From: Streptomyces sp. S.PNR 29
GTDB lineage: Bacteria > Actinomycetota > Actinomycetes > Streptomycetales > Streptomycetaceae
Reading direction: 5' to 3'
Assembly (NCBI RefSeq): GCF_030386795.1
Contig: NZ_JANUQM010000010.1
Coordinates: 124,001 to 188,000 of the forward strand
Length of the DNA stretch: 64,000 bases
Shown: piece after piece, positions 49,517 through 58,909 of the stretch
Position numbering within the stretch: position 1 is the first letter of the stretch
Layout of the letters: each line of letters starts with the position of its first letter
Notes under the pieces: model-generated
The model's database searches: none
The model's input: the letters and a program-made list of their open reading frames with translations, nothing else
What the model was told of the DNA's origin: nothing
Program-made: the position numbers and the translations under genes

Positions 49517-51135
49517 GGCCTGCGCCAGCTCCGTCCGTCTCGTGCGAGCATCTCGTCGGCTTCCTCGGGTCCCCAGGTGCCCGAGGCGTACTGCGCGGGC
49601 CTGCCGTGTGTCGCCCAGTACTCCTCGATCGGATCGAGGATCCTCCAGGACTCTTCCACTTCCTGGTGACGCGGGAACAGATTGGCATCGCCCAGAAGGA
49701 CGTCCAGAATGAGACGCTCGTACGCCTCCGGGCTGGACTCCGTGAACGACTCGCCGTAGGCGAAGTCCATCGACACGTCCCGGATCTCCATCGACGTGCC
49801 CGGCACCTTGGAGCCGAAGCGGACCGTCATGCCCTCGTCGGGCTGGACGCGGATGACGATGGCGTTCTGGCCCAGCTCCTCGGTGGCGGTGGAGTCGAAG
49901 GGGGAGTGCGGCGCCCGCTGGAAGACCACCGCGATCTCGGTGACCCGGCGGCCGAGCCGCTTGCCGGTGCGCAGGTAGAAGGGGACGCCCGCCCAGCGGC
50001 GGTTGTCGATGCCCAGCTTGATCGCGGCGTAGGTGTCGGTCGTGGAGGCCGGGTCGATGCCCTCCTCCTCCAGGTAGCCGCGGACCTTCTCGCCGCCCTG
50101 CCAGGCGGGCGCGTACTGCCCGCGCACGGTGTGCCTGCCGAGATCGTCCGGCAGCCGCACGGCGCGCAGGACCTTCAGCTTCTCGGTGAGCAGCGACTCG
50201 GCGTCGAAGGAGGCCGGCTCCTCCATGGCCGTCAGCGCCATCAGCTGCAGCAGGTGGTTCTGGATGACGTCCCGGGCGGCGCCGATGCCGTCGTAGTAGC
50301 CGGCGCGGCCGCCGATGCCGATGTCCTCGGCCATGGTGATCTGCACATGGTCGACGTACGACCGGTTCCAGATCGGCTCGTACATCTGGTTGGCGAAGCG
50401 CAGCGCCAGGATGTTCTGGACGGTCTCCTTGCCCAGGTAGTGGTCGATGCGGAACACCTGGTCGGGCTCGAACACGTCGTGCACGATCGCGTTCAGGTCG
50501 CAGGCGCTCGCCAGGTCGTGCCCGAACGGCTTCTCGATGACCGCCCGGCGCCAGGAGCCCTCCGGCGCGTCGGCCAGGCCGTGCTTCTTCAGCTGCTGGA
50601 CGACCTTGGGGAAGAACTTCGGCGGCACGGACAGGTAGAAGGCGTAGTTGCCGCTGGTGCCGCGGGAGGCGTCCAGCTCGTCGACGGCGGCACGCAACTG
50701 CTTGAACGCCGTGTCGTCGTCGAAGTCACCGGGGATGAACCGCATGCCCTCGGCGAGCTGCTGCCAGACCTCCTCGCGGAAGGGGGTGCGGGCGTGCTCG
50801 CGCACCGCGTCGTGCACCACCTGCGCGAAGTCCTGGTCCTCCCAGTCCCGGCGGGCGAAGCCCACCAGGGAGAAGCCCGGCGGCAGCAGGCCGCGGTTGG
50901 CCAGGTCGTACACGGCCGGCATCAGCTTCTTGCGGGACAGGTCACCGGTGACACCGAAGATGACCAGGCCGGACGGGCCGGCGATACGGGGCAGGCGCCG
51001 GTCGCGGGGGTCGCGCAGGGGGTTGGACCAGTAGTCCGTCCGGCGCGGGTCCTCCGGTGTGAGGGCGGCTTCGAGGACGGCCGTGCTCTTCGCGGGGGCG
51101 GCGGCCGTGTCCGCCGTGGGGATCTCGTCGCTCAT
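49513..51135 (-). CDS. zwf: Glucose-6-phosphate 1-dehydrogenase
   Basis: 540 residues. The nucleotide motif is VIFGVTGDLSRKKLMPA near 47-63, and the catalytic/substrate signature RIDHYLGKE lies near 225-233. It oxidises glucose 6-phosphate, giving NADPH and 6-phosphogluconolactone. It starts immediately after the tal stop and overlaps opcA. A lactonase gene is not present in the operon. Confidence 0.96.
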   Translation of the reverse strand: MSDEIPTADTAAAPAKSTAVLEAALTPEDPRRTDYWSNPLRDPRDRRLPRIAGPSGLVIFGVTGDLSRKKLMPAVYDLANRGLLPPGFSLVGFARRDWEDQDFAQVVHDAVREHARTPFREEVWQQLAEGMRFIPGDFDDDTAFKQLRAAVDELDASRGTSGNYAFYLSVPPKFFPKVVQQLKKHGLADAPEGSWRRAVIEKPFGHDLASACDLNAIVHDVFEPDQVFRIDHYLGKETVQNILALRFANQMYEPIWNRSYVDHVQITMAEDIGIGGRAGYYDGIGAARDVIQNHLLQLMALTAMEEPASFDAESLLTEKLKVLRAVRLPDDLGRHTVRGQYAPAWQGGEKVRGYLEEEGIDPASTTDTYAAIKLGIDNRRWAGVPFYLRTGKRLGRRVTEIAVVFQRAPHSPFDSTATEELGQNAIVIRVQPDEGMTVRFGSKVPGTSMEIRDVSMDFAYGESFTESSPEAYERLILDVLLGDANLFPRHQEVEESWRILDPIEEYWATHGRPAQYASGTWGPEEADEMLARDGRSWRRP

Positions 51136-52278
51136 TCAAGCCTCAACTCCCTTGCTGTTCAGGGACTTCGTGACCGCGTCCAGCAGGTCCTGCCAGGCCA
51201 CCGCGAACTTGGCGACGCCTTCCTCCTCCAGCTGCCGCACGACCTCGTCGTAGGAGACGCCCAGCCGCTCGACGGCCGCGAGGTCGGCACGGGCCTGCGC
51301 GTAGCGGCCGGTGACGGTGTCGCCGGCGACGGCACCGTGGTCGGCGGTGGCGTTCAGCGTGGCCTCGGGCATGGTGTTGACCGTGCCGGGCGCCACCAGG
51401 TCCTCCACGTACAGGGTGTCCTTGTAGGCCGGGTCCTTCACACCGGTGGAGGCCCACAGGGGGCGCTGCCGGTTGGCGCGGGCCGCGGCGAGGGCGGTCC
51501 AGCGCTCCCCGGCGAAGAGCTCCTCGTACGCCTGGTACGCGAGCCGCGCGTTGGCCAGGGCCGCCTTCCCCTTCAGGGCGAGGGCCTCGTCCGTGCCCAG
51601 CAGCGTCAGCCGCTTGTCGATCTCGGTGTCGACGCGGGAGACGAAGAAGGAGGCGACGGAGTGGATGGCCGACAGGTCGAGCCCGGCCGCCTGTGCCGTC
51701 TCCAGACCGGCGAGGTAGGCGTCCATGACCTCGCGGTAGCGCTCCAGCGAGAAGATCAGCGTCACATTGACGCTGATGCCGGCGCCGATCACCTCGGTGA
51801 TCGCCGGGAGACCCGCCCTGGTCGCCGGAATCTTGATCATCACGTTGGGGCGGTCGACCAGCCAGGCCAGCTGCTTGGCCTCGGCGACCGTCGCCGCCGT
51901 GTCGTGGGCGAGGCGCGGGTCGACCTCGATGGAGACCCGGCCGTCCCGGCCGCCGGTCGCCTCGTACACCGGCCTGAGGACGTCGGCGGCGGCCCGTACG
52001 TCGGCGGTGGTCATCATGCGCACGGCCTCGTCGACCGTCACGCCCCGCACCGCAAGGTCGGCGAGCTGCTCCTCGTAGCCCTCGCCGGAGCCGATCGCGG
52101 CCTGGAAGATGGACGGGTTGGTGGTCACGCCCACCACGTGCCTGGTATCGACGAGCTCGGCCAGGTTGCCGGACTCGATCCGCCGGCGTGACAGGTCGTC
52201 CAGCCAGATCGAGACGCCCTCGTCGGACAGGCGCTTGAGTGCTCCCGCGGATGCGGTCGCTTCGGTCACAGTGATCAT
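51136..52278 (-). CDS. tal: Transaldolase
   Basis: 380 residues, the actinobacterial long form. The N-terminal GVTTNPSIFQAAI and the Schiff-base lysine in PNVMIKIPATRAG (about 135-147) are clear. It moves a dihydroxyacetone unit between sugar phosphates. ATG 52278 gives MITVTEATA, a common N-terminus of these enzymes; a GTG four codons later is an alternative. It is 19 nt after tkt. Confidence 0.95.
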   Translation of the reverse strand: MITVTEATASAGALKRLSDEGVSIWLDDLSRRRIESGNLAELVDTRHVVGVTTNPSIFQAAIGSGEGYEEQLADLAVRGVTVDEAVRMMTTADVRAAADVLRPVYEATGGRDGRVSIEVDPRLAHDTAATVAEAKQLAWLVDRPNVMIKIPATRAGLPAITEVIGAGISVNVTLIFSLERYREVMDAYLAGLETAQAAGLDLSAIHSVASFFVSRVDTEIDKRLTLLGTDEALALKGKAALANARLAYQAYEELFAGERWTALAAARANRQRPLWASTGVKDPAYKDTLYVEDLVAPGTVNTMPEATLNATADHGAVAGDTVTGRYAQARADLAAVERLGVSYDEVVRQLEEEGVAKFAVAWQDLLDAVTKSLNSKGVEA

Positions 52279-52297
52279 CTTCTTTCCGGCGGTCGGA

Positions 52298-54373
52298 TCA
52301 GGCACGCGCGGCGGCCAGGGATTCCCGGGCTGCGGCGACGACGTTCTCGGCGGTGAAGCCGTACTCGGCGAACAGGGTCTTGGCGTCGGCCGAGGCGCCG
52401 AAGTGCTCCAGGGAGACGATGCGTCCCGCGTCCCCCACGAACCGGTGCCACGTCAGACCGATGCCGGCCTCGACCGCGACCCGGGCCTTCACGGACGGCG
52501 GCAGGACACGCTCGCGGTACGCCTGGTCCTGCTCCTCGAACCACTCCACGGACGGCATCGACACGACCCTGGTGCCGATCCCCTCGGCCTCCAGCCGCTC
52601 CCGCGCGGCGACGGCGAGCTGCACCTCGGAGCCGGTGGCGATGAGGATCACGTCCGGGGCCTCCTTCGACGACTCCGCGAGGACGTAGCCGCCCTTCGCC
52701 GCGTCCGGGTTCGGCCGGTACGTCGGCACGCCCTGGCGGGTGAGCGCGAGGCCGTGCGGGGCCGGGTCGGTGGCGTGCCGCTTGAGGATCTCCGCCCAGG
52801 CGATCGCGGTCTCGTTGGCGTCGGCCGGGCGGACGACGTTCAGGCCCGGGATCGCGCGCAGGGAGGCCAGGTGCTCGACCGGCTGGTGGGTGGGGCCGTC
52901 CTCGCCGAGGCCGATGGAGTCGTGCGTCCAGACGTACGTCACCGGCAGCTGCATCAGGGCCGACATGCGGACGGCGTTGCGCATGTAGTCGGAGAACACC
53001 AGGAAGGTGCCGCCGTAGATGCGGGTGTTGCCGTGCAGTGCGATGCCGTTCATCTCCGCGGCCATGGAGAACTCACGGATGCCGAAGTGAACGGTGCGGC
53101 CGTACGGATCGGCCTCCGGCAGCGGGTTGCCCGTCGGCAGGAAGGAGCTGGTCTTGTCGATGGTGGTGTTGTTCGAGCCGGCCAGATCGGCCGAGCCGCC
53201 CCACAGCTCGGGGATCACCGCCCCCAGCGCCTGCAGCACCTTCCCGGACGCGGCACGGGTGGCGACGGACTTGCCGGGCTCGAACACCGGCAGGGCGTCC
53301 TCCCAGCCCCTCGGCAGCTCACCCTTGCTGATCCGGTCGAACAGCTCCGCCCGCTCGGCGTCGGCGCCGCGCCAGGCGGCGATCCGCTTGTCCCAGGCGG
53401 CGTGCGCCTCGGCACCCCGGTCCAGGGCGCGGCGGGTGTGGGCGAGGACGTCGTCGGCGACCTCGAAGGTCTGCTCCGGGTCGAAGCCGAGGACGCGCTT
53501 GGTGGCCGCGACCTCGTCCTCGCCGAGCGCCGAGCCGTGCGCGGCCTCGGTGTTCTGCGCGTTCGGGGCGGGCCAGGCGATGATCGTGCGCATCGCGATG
53601 ATCGAGGGACGCCCGGTCTCGGCCTGCGCCGCCCGCAGCGCCGCGTACAGCGCGTGCACGTCGATGTCGCCGTTCTCGGCGGGCTCGATCCGCTGCACGT
53701 GCCAGCCGTAGGCCTCGTACCGCTTGAGCACGTCCTCGGAGAAGGCGGTGGCGGTGTCGCCCTCGATGGAGATGTGGTTGTCGTCGTACAGGAAGACCAG
53801 GTTGCCGAGCTTCTGGTGGCCGGCGAGGGAGGAGGCCTCGGCGGAGACGCCCTCCTGGAGGTCGCCGTCGGAGACGATCGCCCAGATGGTGTGGTCGAAG
53901 GGGGACTCGCCCTGCGGGGCGTCCGGGTCGAACAGGCCCCGCTCGAAGCGGGCGGCCATCGCCATGCCGACGGCGTTGGCGACGCCCTGGCCGAGCGGGC
54001 CGGTGGTGGTCTCCACGCCGGCGGTGTGGCCGTACTCGGGGTGACCCGGGGTCTTCGAACCGTGCGTGCGGAACGCCTTCAGGTCGTCCAGCTCCAGCTC
54101 GTAGCCCGAGAGGAAGAGCTGGGTGTAGAGCGTCAGCGAGGTGTGGCCGGGGGACAGCACGAAGCGGTCGCGGCCGGCCCACTCCGGGTCGGCCGGGTCA
54201 TGGCGCATCACCTTCTGAAAGATCGTGTACGCCGCCGGGGCGAGGCTCATCGCGGTGCCGGGATGCCCGTTTCCGACCTTCTGCACGGCATCGGCCGCCA
54301 GCAGGCGGGCGGTGTCGACGGCACGCCGGTCGAGTTCGGTCCATTCGAAGGTGTCCGGTGTCTGCGTGCTCAT
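52298..54373 (-). CDS. tkt: Transketolase
   Basis: 691 residues, three ThDP domains. The Tkt signature RFVLSPGHTSLTLYTQLFL-type block (R-F-V-L-S-x-G-H) lies near 68-80, and the ThDP motif is GDGDLQEGVSAEA...NLVFLYDDN (about 150-184). The pyrimidine-domain catalytic Glu is in GIREFSMAAEMNGIALHG. It is the first gene of the pentose-phosphate operon. ATG 54373 is preceded by GAGGA; a TTG two codons upstream is possible. A palindrome lies 54 bp upstream. Confidence 0.96.
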   Translation of the reverse strand: MSTQTPDTFEWTELDRRAVDTARLLAADAVQKVGNGHPGTAMSLAPAAYTIFQKVMRHDPADPEWAGRDRFVLSPGHTSLTLYTQLFLSGYELELDDLKAFRTHGSKTPGHPEYGHTAGVETTTGPLGQGVANAVGMAMAARFERGLFDPDAPQGESPFDHTIWAIVSDGDLQEGVSAEASSLAGHQKLGNLVFLYDDNHISIEGDTATAFSEDVLKRYEAYGWHVQRIEPAENGDIDVHALYAALRAAQAETGRPSIIAMRTIIAWPAPNAQNTEAAHGSALGEDEVAATKRVLGFDPEQTFEVADDVLAHTRRALDRGAEAHAAWDKRIAAWRGADAERAELFDRISKGELPRGWEDALPVFEPGKSVATRAASGKVLQALGAVIPELWGGSADLAGSNNTTIDKTSSFLPTGNPLPEADPYGRTVHFGIREFSMAAEMNGIALHGNTRIYGGTFLVFSDYMRNAVRMSALMQLPVTYVWTHDSIGLGEDGPTHQPVEHLASLRAIPGLNVVRPADANETAIAWAEILKRHATDPAPHGLALTRQGVPTYRPNPDAAKGGYVLAESSKEAPDVILIATGSEVQLAVAARERLEAEGIGTRVVSMPSVEWFEEQDQAYRERVLPPSVKARVAVEAGIGLTWHRFVGDAGRIVSLEHFGASADAKTLFAEYGFTAENVVAAARESLAAARA

Positions 54374-54426
54374 CTTCAAGAAGTCCTCGATGGGAGCGTG
54401 GTAGCTGGTCCGACGTGTTCGAACTT

Positions 54427-54441
54427 AAAAGTCTGACTTTT
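54427..54441. promoter_or_regulatory. Palindrome between tkt operon and AraC-type regulator
   Basis: AAAAGT-CTG-ACTTTT, a perfect 6-bp inverted repeat in an AT-rich patch that stands out in this GC background. It is 54 bp upstream of tkt and 79 bp upstream of the divergent AraC gene start, a good place for a shared operator. Confidence 0.5.
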
Positions 54442-54519
54442 CTGAGGGAAGGTCGCGGTGTGCCAGCCTTTGGTGAAACTGGGACACCGACCGGGCGATC
54501 GAGCGGGCACAAGAAGAAC

Positions 54520-55422
54520 ATGGCGGACAGAACCATCCAAGACGGTGACGGTGTCGGCGGCGACGGGATCAGAACGTTCCCCTTCCCGGTCGATCGGAGC
54601 GTCCTCGGCGTCGGCATGCAGGTCGGCCCCATGGGCACCGGCCGCACCTGGCACGCCGAGGCGCCGCTTCACCGTGTGCACCGCATCGACTTCCACGTCG
54701 TGATGCTCTTCAGCGACGGCCCCGTACGACACATGATCGACTTCGCCGAGTACGAGGCGACGGCCGGCGACCTGCTGTGGATCCGCCCGGGGCAGGTCCA
54801 CCGCTTCGCGCGGGACAGCGAGTACCGCGGAACCGTCCTGACCATGCAGCCCGGCTTCCTGCCCCGCGCCACGGTCGAGGCCACCGGCCTGTACCGCTAC
54901 GACCTGCCGCCCCTGCTGCACCCCGACGCGGCACAGCGGAAGGGCCTGCAAGCCGCGCTCGCCCAGCTGCGGCGCGAGTACGAGGACACGTCGACGCTGC
55001 CGCTGAGCCTGCACACCGCGGTGCTGCGCCACTCCCTGACGGCGTTCCTGCTGCGCCTGGCGCATCTCGCGGCGAGCTCGGCGGCTCAGGCCGCCGGGCG
55101 GCCCGGCACCACCTTCACCCTCTTCCGGGACGCCGTGGAGGAGGGGTTCGCCACCAACCACAGCGTCAGCGCCTACGCCGACGCCCTCGGTTACTCCCGC
55201 CGCACCCTGGTCCGCGCGGTCCGCGCCGCCACCGGCGAGACGCCCAAGGCGTTCATCGACAAGCGGGTCGTCCTGGAGGCCAAGCGCCTTCTCGCCCACA
55301 CCGACATGCCGATCGGCCGGGTCGGCGCGGCGGTCGGTTTCCCCGACGCGGCGAACTTCTCCAAGTTCTTCCACCAGCACACGGACATGACGCCGGCGGC
55401 GTTCCGCGCGGAGTTGCGTTAG
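54520..55422 (+). CDS. AraC-family transcriptional regulator
   Basis: 300 residues. The N-terminal part (about 1-130) is a cupin-like sensor with HRIDFHVVMLFSDGPVRHMIDF and DLLWIRPGQVHRF. The C-terminal AraC double helix-turn-helix spans about 200-298 with SAYADALGYSRRTLVRAVRAATG and RVGAAVGFPDAANFSKFFHQHTDMTP (second motif described by its F-S-K-F-F core). ATG 54520 has GAAGAA upstream. The gene is divergent from the pentose-phosphate operon and may control it. Ligand unknown. Confidence 0.85.
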   Translation: MADRTIQDGDGVGGDGIRTFPFPVDRSVLGVGMQVGPMGTGRTWHAEAPLHRVHRIDFHVVMLFSDGPVRHMIDFAEYEATAGDLLWIRPGQVHRFARDSEYRGTVLTMQPGFLPRATVEATGLYRYDLPPLLHPDAAQRKGLQAALAQLRREYEDTSTLPLSLHTAVLRHSLTAFLLRLAHLAASSAAQAAGRPGTTFTLFRDAVEEGFATNHSVSAYADALGYSRRTLVRAVRAATGETPKAFIDKRVVLEAKRLLAHTDMPIGRVGAAVGFPDAANFSKFFHQHTDMTPAAFRAELR

Positions 55423-55508
55423 GGGCCATCGGGAAATCGCCTTCTCCTGCGACGGCCCCACCCGTAACATCGCCTGCCGGTGGCTCACTTCGCTGCTCGG
55501 GGGGACGA

Positions 55509-55874
55509 TTGGAACGACCGGACGACCGCACGGCGCCGGTCCTGCGCTTCGCGACGGAACTCGCCGCCTGGGTGGCCACTCCCTGGGCGCTGTCCGGGCA
55601 CTCATGGCTGCTCGCCGTCCTGGCCGTGGTGGTCCTGATCGGCCTCCCGACGGTCTTCTCCACCCCAGGGGACAAGGCCCAGGTGATCGTGCCGGTGCCC
55701 GGCCGGGTCACGATCCTGCTGGTGCTGCTGCAACTCGCCGCGGCCGTGATCTCCGCGTGGCTGGCCTGGCCGTCCTGGGCAGCGGTCCTGGTGTCCCTGC
55801 TGGCCGCCACCACCCTCGTCACGGAACGCCGACGGTGGCAGTGGCTGGCCTCGCTCGACCGACGGGGTGCCTGA
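55509..55874 (+). CDS. YrdB-like small membrane protein (DUF2568)
   Basis: 121 residues with four hydrophobic helices: LRFATELAAWVATPWAL, WLLAVLAVVVLIGLPTVF, ILLVLLQLAAAVISAWLAW and WAAVLVSLLAATTLVTE. The pattern FATELAAW near the start and LP-VFS-PGDK in the loop are usual for this family. Function is unknown. TTG 55509 has GGGGGGA upstream. No operon partner is evident. Confidence 0.75.
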   Translation: MERPDDRTAPVLRFATELAAWVATPWALSGHSWLLAVLAVVVLIGLPTVFSTPGDKAQVIVPVPGRVTILLVLLQLAAAVISAWLAWPSWAAVLVSLLAATTLVTERRRWQWLASLDRRGA

Positions 55875-55890
55875 CGGCCCGCGCAAGCGG

Positions 55891-55928
55891 GGCGAGCGCC
55901 CTGTGCGGGTGGGCGCAGGGCGCTCGCC
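55891..55928. terminator. Bidirectional terminator between convergent genes
   Basis: GGCGAGCGCCCTG pairs with CAGGGCGCTCGCC, and the inner GCG/CGC can extend the stem with one bulged T. It lies 16 bp after the small membrane protein gene and 20 bp before the end of the GH16 gene. Confidence 0.85.
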
Positions 55929-55948
55929 GGCGCGTGCTCGGCCCGGGG

Positions 55949-57361
55949 TCAGTGACCGAAGTCGAACCAGTTCACGTTGACGAAGTCCTGCGACTGCCCG
56001 CTGGTGAAGGTGAGATACACGTCGTGCGTGCCCGTCACCGGGCTGATGTTCGCCGGGATCGTCCGCCATGACTGCCAGCCGCCCGTGTTGCCCACCGCGA
56101 AGCTGCCGACGGGTGTGCTGGTACGGCTGTCGAGGCGCACCTCCACCAGGCCGCTGACGCCGGAGGCGGCGCCGCTCGCCACCCGGCCGTAGAACTGCCT
56201 GGCCGCGGTGGAGCCGAAGCTGACGCCCTTGAAGAGGGCCCAGTCACCGTTGGCCAGCGAACCGATGTTCCGGCCGCCGCCGGAGTCGGAGGTGGTCTCG
56301 GTGGTCACCCCCGACTGGCCGTCGTACGACTCGGCCTGGATGGCGCTGTAGGCGTCCCGGCTGCCGGTCGGAGGAGGCGTGGTACCGCTCCCACCGGCCG
56401 ACAGCACCTGGACGTAGTCCACGACCATCGGGACGCCGGATCGCGTGTCGCCGTCCAGGCCACCGCCGAACGCGTCCGGGAAGGCGCCGCCCATCGCGAC
56501 GTTGAGGATGATGAAGAAGCCGTGGTCGGTGGCGTTGGCCCAGGTGGTCGCGTCGACCTGGTTGGCGGTGACCGTGTGGAAGGTGACGCCGTCGACGGAG
56601 AACCGGATCGCCTCCGGGCTCACCGAGCGGTCCCACTCCATGGTGTACGTGTGGAAGCCGGACTGGCAGGTGGTGTTCGGGCACGCCGTGGAGTTGCCGA
56701 TGCCGGTGGTCTCGTTGCACGGGCCGCCGGGGTTGGTGCCGCAGTGCATCGTGGCCCACACCTGGTTGCGGCCCTGGACGTTCTCCATGATGTCCAGCTC
56801 ACCGACGCCCGGCCAGTTCTGGTAGTTGCCGCGGTAGGGCGCGCCCAGCATCCAGAACGCGGGCCAGTAGCCCTCGGCCGCGGTGCCGGTGACGTTGGGC
56901 ATCTGGAGGCGGGCCTCGACGCGCAGCTTGCCGCCGGACGGGGGCTGGAAGTCGGTGCGGTTGGTCTCGATGCGGCCCGAGGTCCACCTGCCGGCCGCGT
57001 CGCGCAGCGGGGTGATGCGCAGGTTGCCGTTGCCGTCGAGGGAGACGTTGCCGGTGCTGTTCGTCATCGTCTCGACCTCGCCGGTGCCCCAGTTGGCGGG
57101 GCCGCCGGGGTACGACGTGCCGGTCGCGTACTGCCAGTCGGACGTGTTGACGCCCGTGCCCGCGGCGCCGTTGAAGTCGTCGAGGAAGACCTGCGTCCAG
57201 CCGGCCGGGGGTGTGGGAGCGGAGGCGTTCGCGGCCGGGCCGGCGACCGCGGCGGCGGTCAACGTGAGGCCGAGGGTGCCGAGTACGGCGACGAGCGCGC
57301 GCCGGACGGGGCGGCGTCTGCGCGTCGGGGCGGGGACGGGTATACCGGAGGTGTCACTCAT
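55949..57361 (-). CDS. Secreted GH16 beta-glucanase with C-terminal CBM6-like domain
   Basis: 470 residues. An Arg-rich signal peptide (about 1-47, RRRRPVRRALVAVLG then an Ala-rich core) precedes the catalytic domain (about 55-335). The GH16 active site E-L-D-I-M-E is at 188-193: nucleophile E188, assisting D190, acid/base E193. A Gly/Thr/Pro linker near 335-350 joins a carbohydrate-binding CBM6-like module (about 350-470) with AIQAESYDGQSGV and VNWFDFGH at its ends. It probably hydrolyses beta-1,3-glucan (laminarinase type). A LacI-type palindrome lies 67 bp upstream. Confidence 0.92.
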   Translation of the reverse strand: MSDTSGIPVPAPTRRRRPVRRALVAVLGTLGLTLTAAAVAGPAANASAPTPPAGWTQVFLDDFNGAAGTGVNTSDWQYATGTSYPGGPANWGTGEVETMTNSTGNVSLDGNGNLRITPLRDAAGRWTSGRIETNRTDFQPPSGGKLRVEARLQMPNVTGTAAEGYWPAFWMLGAPYRGNYQNWPGVGELDIMENVQGRNQVWATMHCGTNPGGPCNETTGIGNSTACPNTTCQSGFHTYTMEWDRSVSPEAIRFSVDGVTFHTVTANQVDATTWANATDHGFFIILNVAMGGAFPDAFGGGLDGDTRSGVPMVVDYVQVLSAGGSGTTPPPTGSRDAYSAIQAESYDGQSGVTTETTSDSGGGRNIGSLANGDWALFKGVSFGSTAARQFYGRVASGAASGVSGLVEVRLDSRTSTPVGSFAVGNTGGWQSWRTIPANISPVTGTHDVYLTFTSGQSQDFVNVNWFDFGH

Positions 57362-57427
57362 GTGGGGGTGCCTCTCGGGTACGGGGTGATGTGCGCGGGT
57401 GAGCCCGGGGAGCGCCCCGGACGTCCC

Positions 57428-57441
57428 TGAGAGCGCTCTCA
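57428..57441. promoter_or_regulatory. LacI-family operator upstream of GH16
   Basis: TGAGAGCGCTCTCA, a perfect 14-bp palindrome of the TGGGAGCGCTCCCA class used by CebR/CelR-type LacI repressors of glycoside hydrolases in actinomycetes. Its near edge is 67 bp upstream of the GH16 start. It implies induction by an oligosaccharide. No lacI-type gene is in the window. Confidence 0.75.
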
Positions 57442-57635
57442 AAGTGCCGCCAATGTGCTCCTCGTCACGGAGGCCGTCAAGAGGTGAAACCGTGAAAGTG
57501 CTTGGGCGGCAGTGGAGTTCACCCCGTGAAACCCCGGACGCCCGCCGGTGAGGCCTCTGTTGCGGGCCGGGCCCTTTCCGATCACGTGTCGGACACGCGT
57601 CACCCCTCGGTGGCTGATACGGGAAGCCTGGGGGC

Positions 57636-58685
57636 ATGGGGAGCGACGGGGGACGCGCGGTGGACGGCTGTCTGACCGCTGTGATGACCATTCTGGTGCT
57701 GATCGTGCTGCTGTGGGGCGGCTTGTGGTGGTGGTTCGCGGAGACGTCGGACGCCAACGAGGCCGAGGCGCGCGCCAGTCTGCGCACCGCCGTGGAGTCG
57801 GCGAGGGCACGGCTCGCCGACTCCGCCGCCGACGGCACCCTGCTCGGTACGGAGATCGACCGGGTCCTGGGCAAAACCCCGAGCGAGACCCGGAGACAGG
57901 GACGCGGCGTCACGATCACGGCCGCACTCCACGGAGCGGGACCGGGCTGGCTCGCCGGTGGCACCACGGCTTCCGGCTGTTACCGCTTCCGGGCCGAACC
58001 ACCGGCCGTCCGGGTGCGGGAAGTCCCCTACGACGCCTGCACGCGGCTGCCCTCCGCTCCCTACCGCGCACCGGAGACCGTCGCCCGCGACATCACCGCC
58101 GAGCTGCGCGCGGCCCTCACCGACGGCGGACTCGACGCGGTCCGCGCCGCCCCGGTGTGGCGCACCCGCGGCGTCGGCATACAGAACCAGGAGACCGACC
58201 GGGGACACCTGACCGCTCTCGTCTGGCTGTCCAGGAACGCCGGCGACAAGGACTGCTACGAGTTCCGCGTCCGGGTGCGGCCCGCCTCCGTCACCGACCG
58301 GAAGCTCACCGACCAGGGCTGCTACCGCATGGATCGTGAGCAGCTCGCCCGCGAGGAGGCCGCCGCCCGAGCGCGGCTCGACGCTGCCGCCCGGAAGATC
58401 GCACAGCGGCTCCACCGTGCCGTCGCGGACGGCGGGGCGACCGACGCGGAACTGCGCGACGCGCTCGCCCTGCCGAAGACCGGCCCGATGGGGCAGCCCG
58501 CGGTCCACGACCCGGTGGCCGTCCCCCTCGGCATCGACAGATCGGCCACGGCGGTGATCCTGGATGCCAGGGTCGGCACCCTGGACCAGGGCGGGACGGA
58601 CCAGGGCTGCTACGAGTTCCGCGTCCGCCCCGGCGCACGGACCGTCACCCGCCGTGCCACGGGGACGGACTGCTTCAGCCGGTAG
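57636..58685 (+). CDS. Membrane-anchored protein with three Cys-Tyr repeat modules, unknown function
   Basis: 349 residues. A single N-terminal helix (about 15-36, VMTILVLIVLLWGGLWWWF) anchors it, with the rest probably outside. The ectodomain has three related units, each with a C-Y-[RE]-F strand and a partner Cys about 20-25 residues later: SGCYRFRAEPPAVRV...DACTRLP (about 110), KDCYEFRVRVRPASV...QGCYRM (about 207) and QGCYEFRVRPGARTV...TDCFSR (about 326). Each pair could form a disulfide. The family is not recognised. ATG 57636 is used. Confidence 0.75.
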   Translation: MGSDGGRAVDGCLTAVMTILVLIVLLWGGLWWWFAETSDANEAEARASLRTAVESARARLADSAADGTLLGTEIDRVLGKTPSETRRQGRGVTITAALHGAGPGWLAGGTTASGCYRFRAEPPAVRVREVPYDACTRLPSAPYRAPETVARDITAELRAALTDGGLDAVRAAPVWRTRGVGIQNQETDRGHLTALVWLSRNAGDKDCYEFRVRVRPASVTDRKLTDQGCYRMDREQLAREEAAARARLDAAARKIAQRLHRAVADGGATDAELRDALALPKTGPMGQPAVHDPVAVPLGIDRSATAVILDARVGTLDQGGTDQGCYEFRVRPGARTVTRRATGTDCFSR

Positions 58686-58909
58686 TCAGGGACGGCCGAG
58701 CCGGGGCTCGCAGGGCCGCGCCGCCTCCCGCACCGCCCACGGCCCTTGCCCGGGGAGCCGCCCCCGGCTGCGCACGGCATCCGGGCTTTGTCACCGGGGC
58801 GCACTGAAGGCGCTCCCGGTTCGTAATTCCTTAACTAGCAGTGCTCACTGGCCTGTTCGTACCGTCGTCCCGCCCCCACCTCACCGCTCGGAAGGGACGC
58901 TCTGACGTG

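Noticed and set aside
49486..52191. 900-codon + strand frame opposite zwf and tal
   Set aside because: It has shadow composition with no domain; the minus-strand genes are unmistakable.
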